A stretch of 64,000 nt of DNA, from assembly GCA_964642315.1 (NCBI GenBank), contig CAZXOG010000001.1:124001-188000 (forward strand), given 5' to 3'. Below, piece after piece: positions 51,201 to 62,868 of the stretch. The DNA is from JAGVDM01 sp964642315. GTDB taxonomy: Bacteria > Patescibacteriota > Gracilibacteria > Peribacterales > Peribacteraceae. Under the pieces are notes generated by a model. That model ran no database searches. It was not told the DNA's origin and was given only the letters and a program-made list of their open reading frames with translations. Numbering within the stretch: position 1 is the stretch's first letter; every line of letters starts with the position of its first letter. A program made the translations under genes and the position numbers.

Positions 51201-54200
51201 CGTGCCGACGGGTCTTGCCTATGACAGCGCGAACCAGCGTCTCTTCGTCGCGCAGAACACGGGCAACCGCGTCTCGGTGTTCGATGTCGCCACAATCACG
51301 AACGGCGAGAATGCCGTGAACGTCCTCGGCCAGTCCACTTTCACGGGCACTACGGCTGCCACCACGCAGGCAGGGATGAACATTCCATTTGAGCTGGCGT
51401 ATGACAGCGCGAACCAGCGCCTCTTCGTCTCCCAGGGCACCGGCAACCGTGTCACCGTTTACGACGTCTCCTCCATCACCGACGGCGAGGATGCGGTGAA
51501 CGTCCTCGGCCAGTCCACTTTCACGGGCACGGCAGCCGCGAACACGCAGGCGGGAATGAATGCCCCGCGAGGCATCACGTTCGATAGCGGGAACCAGTTG
51601 CTCTACGTGTCGCAGCTCACCAGCAACCGCGTCACCGTCTACGATGTCGCCTCCATCACCGACGGCGAGGACGCTGTGAACGTCCTCGGCCAGTCCACCT
51701 TCACGGGCACGGCAGCCGCGAACACGCAGGNNNNNNNNNNNNNNNNNNNNNNNNNNNNNNNNNNNNNNNNNNNNNNNNNNNNNNNNNNNNNNNNNNNNNN
51801 NNNNNNNNNNNNNNNNNNNNNNNNNNNNNNTTCACGGGCACGGCAGCCGCGAACACGCAGGCGGGAATGAACGGCCCGAACGGCGTGCTTCTCGATGCGG
51901 CCAACAACCGGCTGTATGTCATGCAATCTGGTTCCCATCGAGTGTCGATTTTCGATGTGGAGACACTGTCGGACGGTGAAGATGCGGTGGATCTCCTTGG
52001 GCAGTACGACGATAACCTTTCCGCGCCGGGCCCGGTTTTCACGAAGAATGCCGCGAATAATGGTCCGAGCAAGCTCGGCCTCAATGCTCCCGTCATCGGG
52101 CTGGCACTTGATCCTACGGATCACCGGCTCTTCGTTTCTGATACCGGCAATAACCGCGTGCTCGTGTACAATCTGACGAGCGAAGATCTGCTGGCGAACC
52201 GCATTCCGGACAACGTCCTCGGTCAGACGAATTTTTACTCCAATGCGGCCGCCACCACGCTGGCCGGCATGAACGTTCCGAACGGAATCGCGTTCGACGA
52301 CGCGAACAATCGTCTCTTCGTGGCGCAGAGCACCGGCAACCGCGTGACGGTCTATGACGTTGCCTCCATCACCGACGGCGAGGACGCTGTGAACGTCCTT
52401 GGCCAGTCCACCTTCACGGGTACCACGGCTGCCACCACGCAGGCAGGGATGAATATCCCATTCGATGTTGTCTACGACGACGCGAACAGCCGCCTTTTCG
52501 TGGTCCAGGGAACCGGCAACCGCGTGACGGTCTATGACGTTGCCTCCATCACCGACGGCGAGAATGCCGTGAATGTCCTCGGCCAATCCACGTTCACGGG
52601 TACCGCGGCAGCAACCACGCAGGCGGGGATGAACGCGCCGCGAGGACTCGCCTATGACGGCGCGAACAGCCGTCTCTTCGTCTCCCAGGCGACCGGCAAC
52701 CGCGTGACGGTCTATGACGTTGCCTCCATCACCGACGGCGAGAATGCCGTGAATGTCCTCGGCCAATCCACGTTCACGGGTACCGCGGCAGCAACCACGC
52801 AGGCGGGGATGAATGACCCCCGAGGCATTGCGTACGACGCGACGAACAATCGCCTCTTCGTGGCGCAGACCACTGGAAACCGCATCACCATGTACGACGT
52901 CGCTTCCATCACAGACGGCGAGAACGCCATCAATGTTTTCGGCCAGCAGACCTTTACTGCTGCGACGGCCGCAGTCACGCGCGACGGGCTCTCGGGGCCA
53001 ACGGGTGTGCTCGCGGATCCCGCCCATGATCGACTGTATTCTTTGGAATCCACAGCCAACCGCCTGAAAACGTTCGATCTTACGAGGGGGATTGCGAACG
53101 GCCTCAATGCGACGAATGTCCTCGGCCAGTCCACCTTCACGGGCACTACGGCTGCCACCACGCAGGCGGGGATGAACGCGCCGCGAGGGCTCGCCTACGA
53201 CAGCGAGAACCAATTGCTCTATGTTGCGCAGAGCACGGGGAATCGCGTCACTGTGTACGATGTCTCCTCCATTACCGACGGCGAGAACGCCGTGAATGTC
53301 CTCGGCCAGTCCACGTTCACCGCCGCAACTGCTGCAACGACACAGGCCGGCATGAATGGGCCTGCCGGTCTCGCTCTGGATGTCACGAACGATCGTCTCT
53401 ATGTACCTCAGATCACGGCGAACCGTGTGACGGTGTACGACGTAGCTGCTATCAGTGATGGCGAGAACGCCATCAGCGTCCTCGGGCAGCCGAACTTCAT
53501 CGTGGGTACCGCCACCACCCGCCAGGCCGGGCTCAACGCGCCGAATGGATCGCTTATCGATCCTGCGAGCGACTTGCTCTATGTCCTCCAGTCCGGTGCA
53601 CACCGGGTTTCGGTGTTCAACGTTGCGAGCATTGCCGATGGAGAGGATGCCGCAGATGTGCTCGGGCAATTCGACAATGACATCAATCCACCGGGGCCCA
53701 TCTACACCAAAGGCACCGCAAACAATGCTGCGCATAAACTCGGTCTTTCGGGTCCGCAGGGCGTGGCTGTCGATGGTACGAATCACCGGCTCTTCGTTGC
53801 GGACACGGGCAACAACCGTGTGCTCGCCTACGGTATGGATGCCAACAATGCCCTCCTCGATCGCATTCCCGACAGCGTTCTCGGCCAAACCAATTTCTGG
53901 CCGAATGCTGTTGCGACTACGCAGAACGGACTCAGTTCCCCAACGGGCTTGGCATTCGATGAGAGCGGGAACAAGCTCTTCGTTTCCGATCTCACGAATA
54001 ACCGTGTTGTCATTTTCGATACTGCGAGCATCACCAACGGGGAGAATGCCATTGGAGTCCTTGGCCAGCCTTCGTACGTCGTTGCTACCGCGGGGATCAC
54101 GCAGCTCGGTCTCTCCGGCCCGCGTCTCATCCACTACGATCCGGCTTCTTCGCAGCTCTTCGTGGCGGACGCCACGAATAACAGAGTGGTGATCTATGGC

Positions 54201-54269
54201 GGCTCCGCGTCATCAGGACAGATTGGCACCGAAACGCCGGGAAATTCTTTCTACTTCTTCGGATTCTAG
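48283..54269 (+). CDS. Giant secreted NHL-type beta-propeller repeat protein (interrupted by assembly gap)
   Basis: Signal peptide (LAALVPIVLCCGALMFAMPAPAHA), then at least 30 visible units of about 58 residues. Each ends near NVLGQSTFTGTAAATTQAGMN and contains NRLFVAQxTGNRVTVYDVASITDGENA, an NHL-type blade. Six longer units (for example PIYTKGTANNAAHKLGLSGPQGVAVDGTNHRLFVADTGNNRVL) recur between groups, giving a super-repeat. The first part reads in one frame to the N gap and the second in another, but removing the gap and one duplicated 31-bp copy restores one frame. Over 1,900 residues; true length unknown. It likely forms chained propellers on the surface. Confidence 0.8.
48440..54190 (+). 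repeat. Tandem roughly 174-bp coding repeats (NHL units)
   Basis: About 30 visible direct repeats of about 170-180 bp. Several adjacent copies are nearly identical (for example around 51300-51720 and 52370-52800), indicating recent expansion, gene conversion or collapse. Outer copies are more diverged. This is one coding array, not CRISPR. Confidence 0.85.
51731..51830. other. 100-N assembly gap inside the repeat gene
   Basis: Exactly 100 N's, the conventional placeholder for a gap of unknown size. The 31 bp ending at 51730 and the 31 bp beginning at 51831 are identical, showing that the contig ends overlap in repeat sequence. The real sequence could be shorter or longer by whole repeat units. 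Confidence 0.97.
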
Positions 54270-54308
54270 TCGTGGGGCGATTGACGTCGCGCGGTATCCG
54301 GACAGCGA

Positions 54309-55631
54309 TCAGTAACGCCGGGTTCCGCGCAGGATGATCGTCACGCCGCTCCCTGCGGACGTGCTTCCCACCTGGTCGACATCCACTGTCATGAGCGCGT
54401 TCACGGGGATCTCTGTCTGCGAGAAGACGGCGCTCGATCCCCCCGTCGTCGCTCCGGCATCGATCTGCGGGCGCGTGCTGAAAATGGAGCTCCCACCCAT
54501 GTTCACGTCGACGATGAGTGCGGAACCCGTCGGTGCCCCTTTGGCGTTCAGCGTCACGCTTTCCAGCGTCACGCTGAATGGCATGGTTACCTGCGCGCCG
54601 ACTCCGGTGCGGACGGACTGCGTCCCGTCGAGGTACCAGACCATGCCTCCGACAGGGGTGGTCCAGATGGGGGCCGATGCCCCCTGGGAGATGAGCAGCT
54701 GGCCGGACATGCCCTGCGCCGTCTGCTGCAGGGAACTGCCGCTGGAGTACACCACGGCACCGGAGAGGGCCATGTTGCCCGCGCGGAGCGTGGAACCCGA
54801 GATTGTTCCTGCGACGTTGAGCGATGTCGAGAAGCGGAATTCCTGCGATGTATTCATGAATTTGAGTGTATGGGGGAGTGATGCGTTCCCAAATGTCAGG
54901 GCGGCATCCTCAGCACCGTTATCACTGTTGATGGTGAGGTTCCCTTTCGCGCGGATATTCTCCTCAATCGCGAGGCCGCCGCTTCCTGTCAGATTCCCCT
55001 GGATGTGCAGGTCATCGCTGAAATCGAACCGGCTCATCGTGCGGTCGAACGTGAGGCTTTCCCCGAGGCTTTCCCCGAAGATGAGCTGCACGTTGGCGCT
55101 TACGTCGCTATCGTCAATGGTCTGGAATGCTTCTGTGTTCGCGAGAATGGTGGGATTCCAGGAGGACGCGGCATCCGCTGACCGAGGGGAGAGCAGAAGG
55201 GAGATGGTGAGGTTGATGAGGAGGCTGCACAGGAAGACGGATGCAATCGCGCCGAGATGACTGCGGGCTGCTGTAGCAATGCGACAGAAGATGCATCCGT
55301 GAGGTTCCGGTATCCGGGAGGCCTGGTGATGTTTGCCCGCAGGTATGGGGTGCTTCGGATTATCCTGAAGGCTCCGCACATCGCATGGATCAAACCGTTT
55401 CAGCCACCGGTAGAGCGTGCTCCGGGGAATCCGGAAATGCGTGCACGTGCCGCTCACGGATCCGTGGGTGCTGAGATGGAGGAGCCACTCCAGGCGCCGG
55501 ATAACCTCTGCTGGCATGTGCTCCGTCCGTGCGCGTCGGAGGAAAGAAGAGACTGTGCCGGTATCTGGCGAGAGGGGATTGATGGGTGTCTTTGGGGTGT
55601 TGCGCGACAGGGGTGAGGTGTAGCGCAACAC
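54309..55631 (-). CDS. HTH domain fused through a membrane helix to a fibre-like ectodomain
   Basis: A 440-residue protein. Residues about 38-95 form a transposase-type HTH (MPAEVIRRLEWLLHLSTHGS...HFRIPRSTLYRWLKRFDPCDVRSLQDNPKHP), similar to the helix-turn-helix of IS481/IS630-like families. Residues about 125-150 form one membrane helix (LGAIASVFLCSLLINLTISLLL). Residues 155-440 are a secreted domain closely related to the N-terminal part of the 43.3-kb gene (ILANTEAFQTID...GNLTGSGGLAIEENIRAKGNLTINSDNGA). No internal Met precedes the membrane helix, so the HTH belongs to the protein. It could be a membrane-bound regulator or a fusion with a transposon fragment. Confidence 0.6.
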   Translation of the reverse strand: MLRYTSPLSRNTPKTPINPLSPDTGTVSSFLRRARTEHMPAEVIRRLEWLLHLSTHGSVSGTCTHFRIPRSTLYRWLKRFDPCDVRSLQDNPKHPIPAGKHHQASRIPEPHGCIFCRIATAARSHLGAIASVFLCSLLINLTISLLLSPRSADAASSWNPTILANTEAFQTIDDSDVSANVQLIFGESLGESLTFDRTMSRFDFSDDLHIQGNLTGSGGLAIEENIRAKGNLTINSDNGAEDAALTFGNASLPHTLKFMNTSQEFRFSTSLNVAGTISGSTLRAGNMALSGAVVYSSGSSLQQTAQGMSGQLLISQGASAPIWTTPVGGMVWYLDGTQSVRTGVGAQVTMPFSVTLESVTLNAKGAPTGSALIVDVNMGGSSIFSTRPQIDAGATTGGSSAVFSQTEIPVNALMTVDVDQVGSTSAGSGVTIILRGTRRY

Positions 55632-55744
55632 GGAAATCCCATGATTATATCACGAAATGGCCCCCGCGTGAATACAGGCTGCCGCAATGCAATCAGGGGG
55701 ATTTACGCTGGCAAGAGGGGATTTTGGTGCAGAATATCCGCACT

Positions 55745-56482
55745 ATGTCTCTCGCCCCCCAGTCCCGTCTCCCCGGCATCATCGGCGGCGTCGGCCCCAA
55801 AGCCGGTATCGACCTGCAGAACCGCATCTTCGCGATCCGCCATGCGCAGGGCGCGCGGAGGGACCAGGATCACATCCGCTACCTCCTCGATAGCAACTGC
55901 CAGATTCCTGATCGCACCGAGGCGATCCTGCGCGGCGGCACGAGCCCGGTGCAGGCGATGAGAGATTCCGTGGGAAGGCTCCTTAAGGGCGGCGCAAGTT
56001 TCATCGGCATCCCCTGTAACACCGCGCACGTCTTCCTGCCGGAGGTGCAGAAGGCGTTCCCCGAGACGCAGTTCCTCCACATGATCCGGGAGGTCATGCG
56101 GGATCTGAAGCGCCGGGGCGTGAAGACAGCGGGCCTCCTCTCCACGGCCGGCACCGCCGCATCCGGCGTGTATCAGAAGGCCGGAGAAGGTGAGGGGATA
56201 GGTATCCTCACGCCGGATCGCAAGGGGATCGAGCGGGTGATGTCCGCAATCTACGATCCCGATGCGGGCATCAAGGCCGGTTTCGAACGCACCGACCGCA
56301 ATGTGGAGCTCTTCCTCGGGGAGATCCGCAAGCTTTCCAAACAAGGTATCGAGGCCGTCATTATGGGCTGCACGGAAATTCCGCTCTGCCTGCGTGGTGA
56401 GGATACGGAGCTTCCGCTCGTGGATCCCACGCAGGTGCTCGCGGAGGCGATCGTCCGTGAGGCGACGGTCAAAGAAATGTAG
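55745..56482 (+). CDS. Aspartate/glutamate racemase-family protein
   Basis: A 245-residue protein of the Asp/Glu racemase superfamily. It starts GIIGGVGPKAGIDLQNRI. The catalytic Cys pair sits in GIPCNTAHVFLPEV and AVIMGCTEIPLCL, and YLLDSNCQIPDRTEAIL lies between. Both thiols needed for two-base racemisation are present, so an active enzyme making D-Asp or D-Glu (for peptidoglycan) is plausible; the substrate is uncertain. ATG 55745 is chosen because it begins the domain; upstream in-frame sequence crosses the divergent gene's control region. Confidence 0.82.
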   Translation: MSLAPQSRLPGIIGGVGPKAGIDLQNRIFAIRHAQGARRDQDHIRYLLDSNCQIPDRTEAILRGGTSPVQAMRDSVGRLLKGGASFIGIPCNTAHVFLPEVQKAFPETQFLHMIREVMRDLKRRGVKTAGLLSTAGTAASGVYQKAGEGEGIGILTPDRKGIERVMSAIYDPDAGIKAGFERTDRNVELFLGEIRKLSKQGIEAVIMGCTEIPLCLRGEDTELPLVDPTQVLAEAIVREATVKEM

Positions 56483-56486
56483 AGCG

Positions 56487-57932
56487 TCACTCCATGAATG
56501 GTATCGCAGGCCCTGCCTGCGGTTCCGCGAGCAGCTCCTTTGCGAGCGGCACGCTCACCGGCTGGGGCACCCACCACTCCGGCGTGTTCTCGCTCTTCAC
56601 CACCGGGAAGATGAGCCCCGGCACGAAGAGCTGCTCCGTGCGGCCTTCCCCGGTTGCGCGGTAGTAGCGGATGTACCCGCGTTCCGGCGTGCCAAGGTGC
56701 ACCGTTGCGCCCTTCGCCGCGTCGTCTTCCGGCGCAGTGCCGCTAATCTCCGCGAGTTTCGCAAGGATGTCCGCCGAATCGGTGACAGCGGGGTACGCCG
56801 ACCGGTCGAACGCAAGCGTCTGGATGTTCCATGCTCCCGTCACCGCCTTGAGCCGCGCGCTCACGGAAACGGCGATGCCTACGGGGCCGCCGGACTGCTC
56901 GAAGACGGGGAGCCCGTCAACCGTGAGCGGATAAAGCACCTGGAGCGTATCGGGAACATTCCCCGTGCCTTCCGGCTGCTTCTCCCACCCGTGGTCCACG
57001 GTCGGCTCCCCGTAGCCATCCAGCGCGATGCCGTGATCTTTGAGGAAGCGCGCCGCGATGGCGAGGAGCTCGCCATCAGCCGGGAGATCTCCCCGTGAGA
57101 GCTGCAATCGTTCGAAGCACGACGGGTCATCCCCGCAGTCCCTAAGCGGATCCGGCCACTGCTCGTAGTCCTGGAAGACGGAAACCGTTCCCTCCTGCGC
57201 GTCGACGCTCACGATGAAGCCGCGCTCGCGGTTCTGCGCGATGCTCAGGCTCGTCACAGTGGCGTCGGGGAAGCTTCCGATATCGATGTTCGAAAGATTC
57301 AGGCGGGACGCATCGATCGGCGAGAGCGCCGATGGCGTCCTGCGCAGGACAGAGACAGTCTCCTCGGTGAGGGCCAGGGCATCACCGTCGTACACGTACG
57401 TGAATGCCTGCCCTTGCCATGGAGCGATGAGGGGGGAGGGGGCAGCCACGCTGTCCGCGTCCATGCCGCCGCCAAGGCCAAGCGCTTTCTCCCGCGCGCG
57501 GTCCGCTACGGCAGGCGCATTGAGCGCGCCGAAGGCCTGTGGCTCTGCTTCTTCAACGGCAGCGGTGCCATCCTGTCTCACCGCAGATTTTTCCGCCGTC
57601 GGGGCAGAGGGGAGGGTTTTTCGCAGGAAGAGCATGGTCGTGGGCGTCGCAAGCGCCACGCCGATGAGCGCTCCGAGGATTGCTGAGCTGAATTTCACTG
57701 CGAAGATTGAGGCGAAGAAACCGGACGGCGTTTCCCTTACACGGCCGAGCGCCGCTGCGCGCTCCTGCAGCATGGTACGCAGCCGCTGGACGAATTCCTC
57801 CGAGGGCGTCGCATCGGGGCGTTCCCTGAGGAGCGTTTCGATGAGCGGAATGAGTTCCGCTTCGCGTGATTGCAGTGCCGGGTCGATGGCATAGAGATCA
57901 TGGAGGATTGTGCGGAGGGCGGATGTCGTCAT
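56487..57932 (-). CDS. Membrane-anchored anti-sigma-type protein
   Basis: A 481-residue protein. The cytoplasmic N-terminus (about 1-75, MTTSALRTILHDLYAIDPALQSREAELIPLIETLL) resembles the helical sigma-binding region of anti-sigma factors. One membrane helix follows (about 78-103, SAILGALIGVALATPTTMLFL), then a roughly 375-residue extracytoplasmic domain of unknown fold. Its start overlaps the ECF sigma gene by 4 bp (ATGA), the usual sigma/anti-sigma arrangement, so it probably holds that sigma factor at the membrane until an envelope signal arrives. The large ectodomain is likely the sensor (inference). Confidence 0.7.
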   Translation of the reverse strand: MTTSALRTILHDLYAIDPALQSREAELIPLIETLLRERPDATPSEEFVQRLRTMLQERAAALGRVRETPSGFFASIFAVKFSSAILGALIGVALATPTTMLFLRKTLPSAPTAEKSAVRQDGTAAVEEAEPQAFGALNAPAVADRAREKALGLGGGMDADSVAAPSPLIAPWQGQAFTYVYDGDALALTEETVSVLRRTPSALSPIDASRLNLSNIDIGSFPDATVTSLSIAQNRERGFIVSVDAQEGTVSVFQDYEQWPDPLRDCGDDPSCFERLQLSRGDLPADGELLAIAARFLKDHGIALDGYGEPTVDHGWEKQPEGTGNVPDTLQVLYPLTVDGLPVFEQSGGPVGIAVSVSARLKAVTGAWNIQTLAFDRSAYPAVTDSADILAKLAEISGTAPEDDAAKGATVHLGTPERGYIRYYRATGEGRTEQLFVPGLIFPVVKSENTPEWWVPQPVSVPLAKELLAEPQAGPAIPFME

Positions 57933-58501
57933 CGGAGGAGGGGGGAGGAGAAGAGGAGGATCGCGAGCGCGGCCGTCCCGCATTCGTCGCGCAGGGCATC
58001 CATCGCGCGGGAGAAAAGCACCTTGCAGTTGCCTTCTGATTTCCCGACGATCGCCGCGATCTCCTTATACGGGAGGTCTTCCCATACCCGCAGGAGCACG
58101 ATCTCGCGCTTCACGGGGTCGAGCGTTCTGAGCGCCTTGCGCAGCCTCTCCCTATCCGCGGATCGTGCGGCGTCCGCATGGGGGTCATCCTGTGCCGCAA
58201 GCCCGAGCACGTCCTCGATGTCCGTGGTCTGCTTGCGCGTGCGAAGGTGATCCGTGAGCGTGTTGCGCGCAATGCGGTAGAGCCACATGGAGAATGTCCC
58301 ACGTGACGCATCGTACGTCCTGATGCGTTCGAGTGCCTTGATGAACGTCACGCTCGTCAGGTCCTCTGCGGTTTCGCGGTGGAACGTGCGCCGGTAGAGG
58401 TAGGCGTAGATCCGCCGGAGGTACGCCTGGTAAAGCTGGTCAAAGTGTGCAAGGTTTCCTGCCTGGCAGGCGGCGATAGCCGCGGATTCTTCAAGAGGCA
58501 T
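57929..58501 (-). CDS. ECF-type RNA polymerase sigma factor
   Basis: A 190-residue sigma-70-family protein with regions 2 (HFDQLYQAYLRRIYAYLYRRTFHRETAEDLTSVTFIKALERIRTYDASRGTFSMWLYRIARNTLTDHLRTR) and 4 (LRTLDPVKREIVLLRVWEDLPYKEIAAIVGKSEGNCKVLFSRAMDAL). Region 3 is a short acidic linker, as in ECF sigmas. A hydrophobic tail of about 10 residues follows region 4. The target promoter is unknown. It is followed directly by its probable anti-sigma partner. ATG 58501 is preferred over 58570. Confidence 0.9.
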   Translation of the reverse strand: MPLEESAAIAACQAGNLAHFDQLYQAYLRRIYAYLYRRTFHRETAEDLTSVTFIKALERIRTYDASRGTFSMWLYRIARNTLTDHLRTRKQTTDIEDVLGLAAQDDPHADAARSADRERLRKALRTLDPVKREIVLLRVWEDLPYKEIAAIVGKSEGNCKVLFSRAMDALRDECGTAALAILLFSSPLLR

Positions 58502-58573
58502 GTGGGCGGCGAAGGTGGAAGGATCGGGATGCAGCCGGGTGCTGCAGAATCCTACGATCCGGCAGGACAAAGG

Positions 58574-59833
58574 TTACACCGTTTGCCCCTCATGCGCCGG
58601 AGGGATGTGCCGCCACACTGTGAGCATGTAGAGCAGCCATGCGGCGAAAATGCACGCCGATGCAGCGAGAATGGGAAATGCGAGGTGAATGGCAGAAAGA
58701 AACCCCGCGAGCAAAGGGGGGAGGGCCATGCCGATTGCCTGGACAGATTGTTGCATGCCGAGCGTGCGCCCCTGCTGATGGGGCGGCGCACTATCGGAGA
58801 TAATGGTGACCAGGTTCGGCATCGACAGTCCCTGGAAATTCGCGACGAACGGCAGGATGAGGTAGAGCAATGCGTGGTGGGGCGAGATGAGCAGGAGAGG
58901 GAGCGTAAGTCCCAGCAGCAGGAGACTCATCGCCAGGATGTTCTGCGGGTCGAACCGGTGCGCCGCCCACCGGTTCGTGACGCCTTGGGCAATGGTGACC
59001 CAGAGGCCCATGTACCCGAACATGTAGCCAATATCCCCCTGGTCGTAGCTGAAACGGTGGACGAGAAACACCTGGAAGTACTGCGTGAAGAAGTTGAAGC
59101 CAAAGATGTACAGGAGCGTCACGAGGAATATCCGCTTGAGGAACGGATGTGTGAGTGCATGGATGATATTCGCGAATCCCTGGAGCGGATGGATAGCCGT
59201 CACATGCACCTGGTGCAGTGTTTCGGGCAGCATGCGCTGGACGAGCACAATGTTCGCTGCCGTGAGGGCAGAAGCGATCCAGAAGGGCGTGGCGAAGCTG
59301 AACCACGGCACGATGCTGGCATCGGAAAAGACACCGCCGAGCACCGGCCCCACAATGAAGCCCAGTCCGAATGCCATGCCAATCAATCCGAAGTTCCGCG
59401 ATTTCTCGCGGCCGTGACTCACGTCGGCAATTGCCGATTGCGCGACGGAAATGTTGCCGCCCGTGAAGCCGTCGAAGAGGCGGGCGAGGAAAATGAGCGG
59501 CAGATTGCCGATGTGGATGGCAAACGCGATGATGAGGTAGCTCACGAGCGTGCCTACACGGGAGAAGAGGAGCAGGGGCTTGCGGCCATGCCGGTCCGAG
59601 AGCGCGCCGAGAACAGGCGTTCCGAAGAATTGCGCGATGGGATAGGCGGCAATCGCAGCCCCGTAGAGGATATTCCGCATCTCCATGCTCATGTCTGCCG
59701 GAAGCAGCGTGCTCTGCGGAATCAGGAAGAGCGGCGCGAAGATGGGAATGGCCATGCTCAGACCGAGGAGCTCAAGGAAGCTCGTTGCGAAGAGCAGGCC
59801 GAGTACCGTGCGTTTCTTCGGGGGTGTTTCCAT
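58574..59833 (-). CDS. MFS transporter (TetA-like)
   Basis: A 419-residue protein with twelve membrane helices. MFS motif A is complete (GALSDRHGRKPLLL), followed by LARLFDGFTGGNISVAQSAIADVS and GLGFIVGPVLGGVFSD, both typical of the TetA/multidrug-efflux branch. It is likely an H+-coupled exporter; the substrate is unknown. Start METPPKKRTVLGLLF (59833). The gene is 73 bp upstream of the sigma gene and 95 bp downstream of copA in the same orientation. Confidence 0.85.
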   Translation of the reverse strand: METPPKKRTVLGLLFATSFLELLGLSMAIPIFAPLFLIPQSTLLPADMSMEMRNILYGAAIAAYPIAQFFGTPVLGALSDRHGRKPLLLFSRVGTLVSYLIIAFAIHIGNLPLIFLARLFDGFTGGNISVAQSAIADVSHGREKSRNFGLIGMAFGLGFIVGPVLGGVFSDASIVPWFSFATPFWIASALTAANIVLVQRMLPETLHQVHVTAIHPLQGFANIIHALTHPFLKRIFLVTLLYIFGFNFFTQYFQVFLVHRFSYDQGDIGYMFGYMGLWVTIAQGVTNRWAAHRFDPQNILAMSLLLLGLTLPLLLISPHHALLYLILPFVANFQGLSMPNLVTIISDSAPPHQQGRTLGMQQSVQAIGMALPPLLAGFLSAIHLAFPILAASACIFAAWLLYMLTVWRHIPPAHEGQTV

Positions 59834-59928
59834 GAAGCGGAGGGCGGAGTGTAGAGGAGCCACGCCGCGCAAGGGAAGCGGTTGCCATTGCATCTCCGGT
59901 GGTCTGTGATCGGTTCAGTTCCCGCGGG

Positions 59929-62847
<2,919 letters not shown>

Positions 62848-62868
62848 GGCAGGAGGGGGTACGGGTGA

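Noticed and set aside
48440..54190. CRISPR-like regular repeats
   Set aside because: Repeat units are about 174 bp, fully coding in one frame, and vary like protein blades; there are no short direct repeats with unique spacers and no cas genes.
55316..55631. A separate transposase gene or insertion sequence
   Set aside because: The HTH resembles transposase N-terminal domains, but no DDE catalytic domain, inverted repeats or target duplication are seen, and the frame continues into the surface domain.
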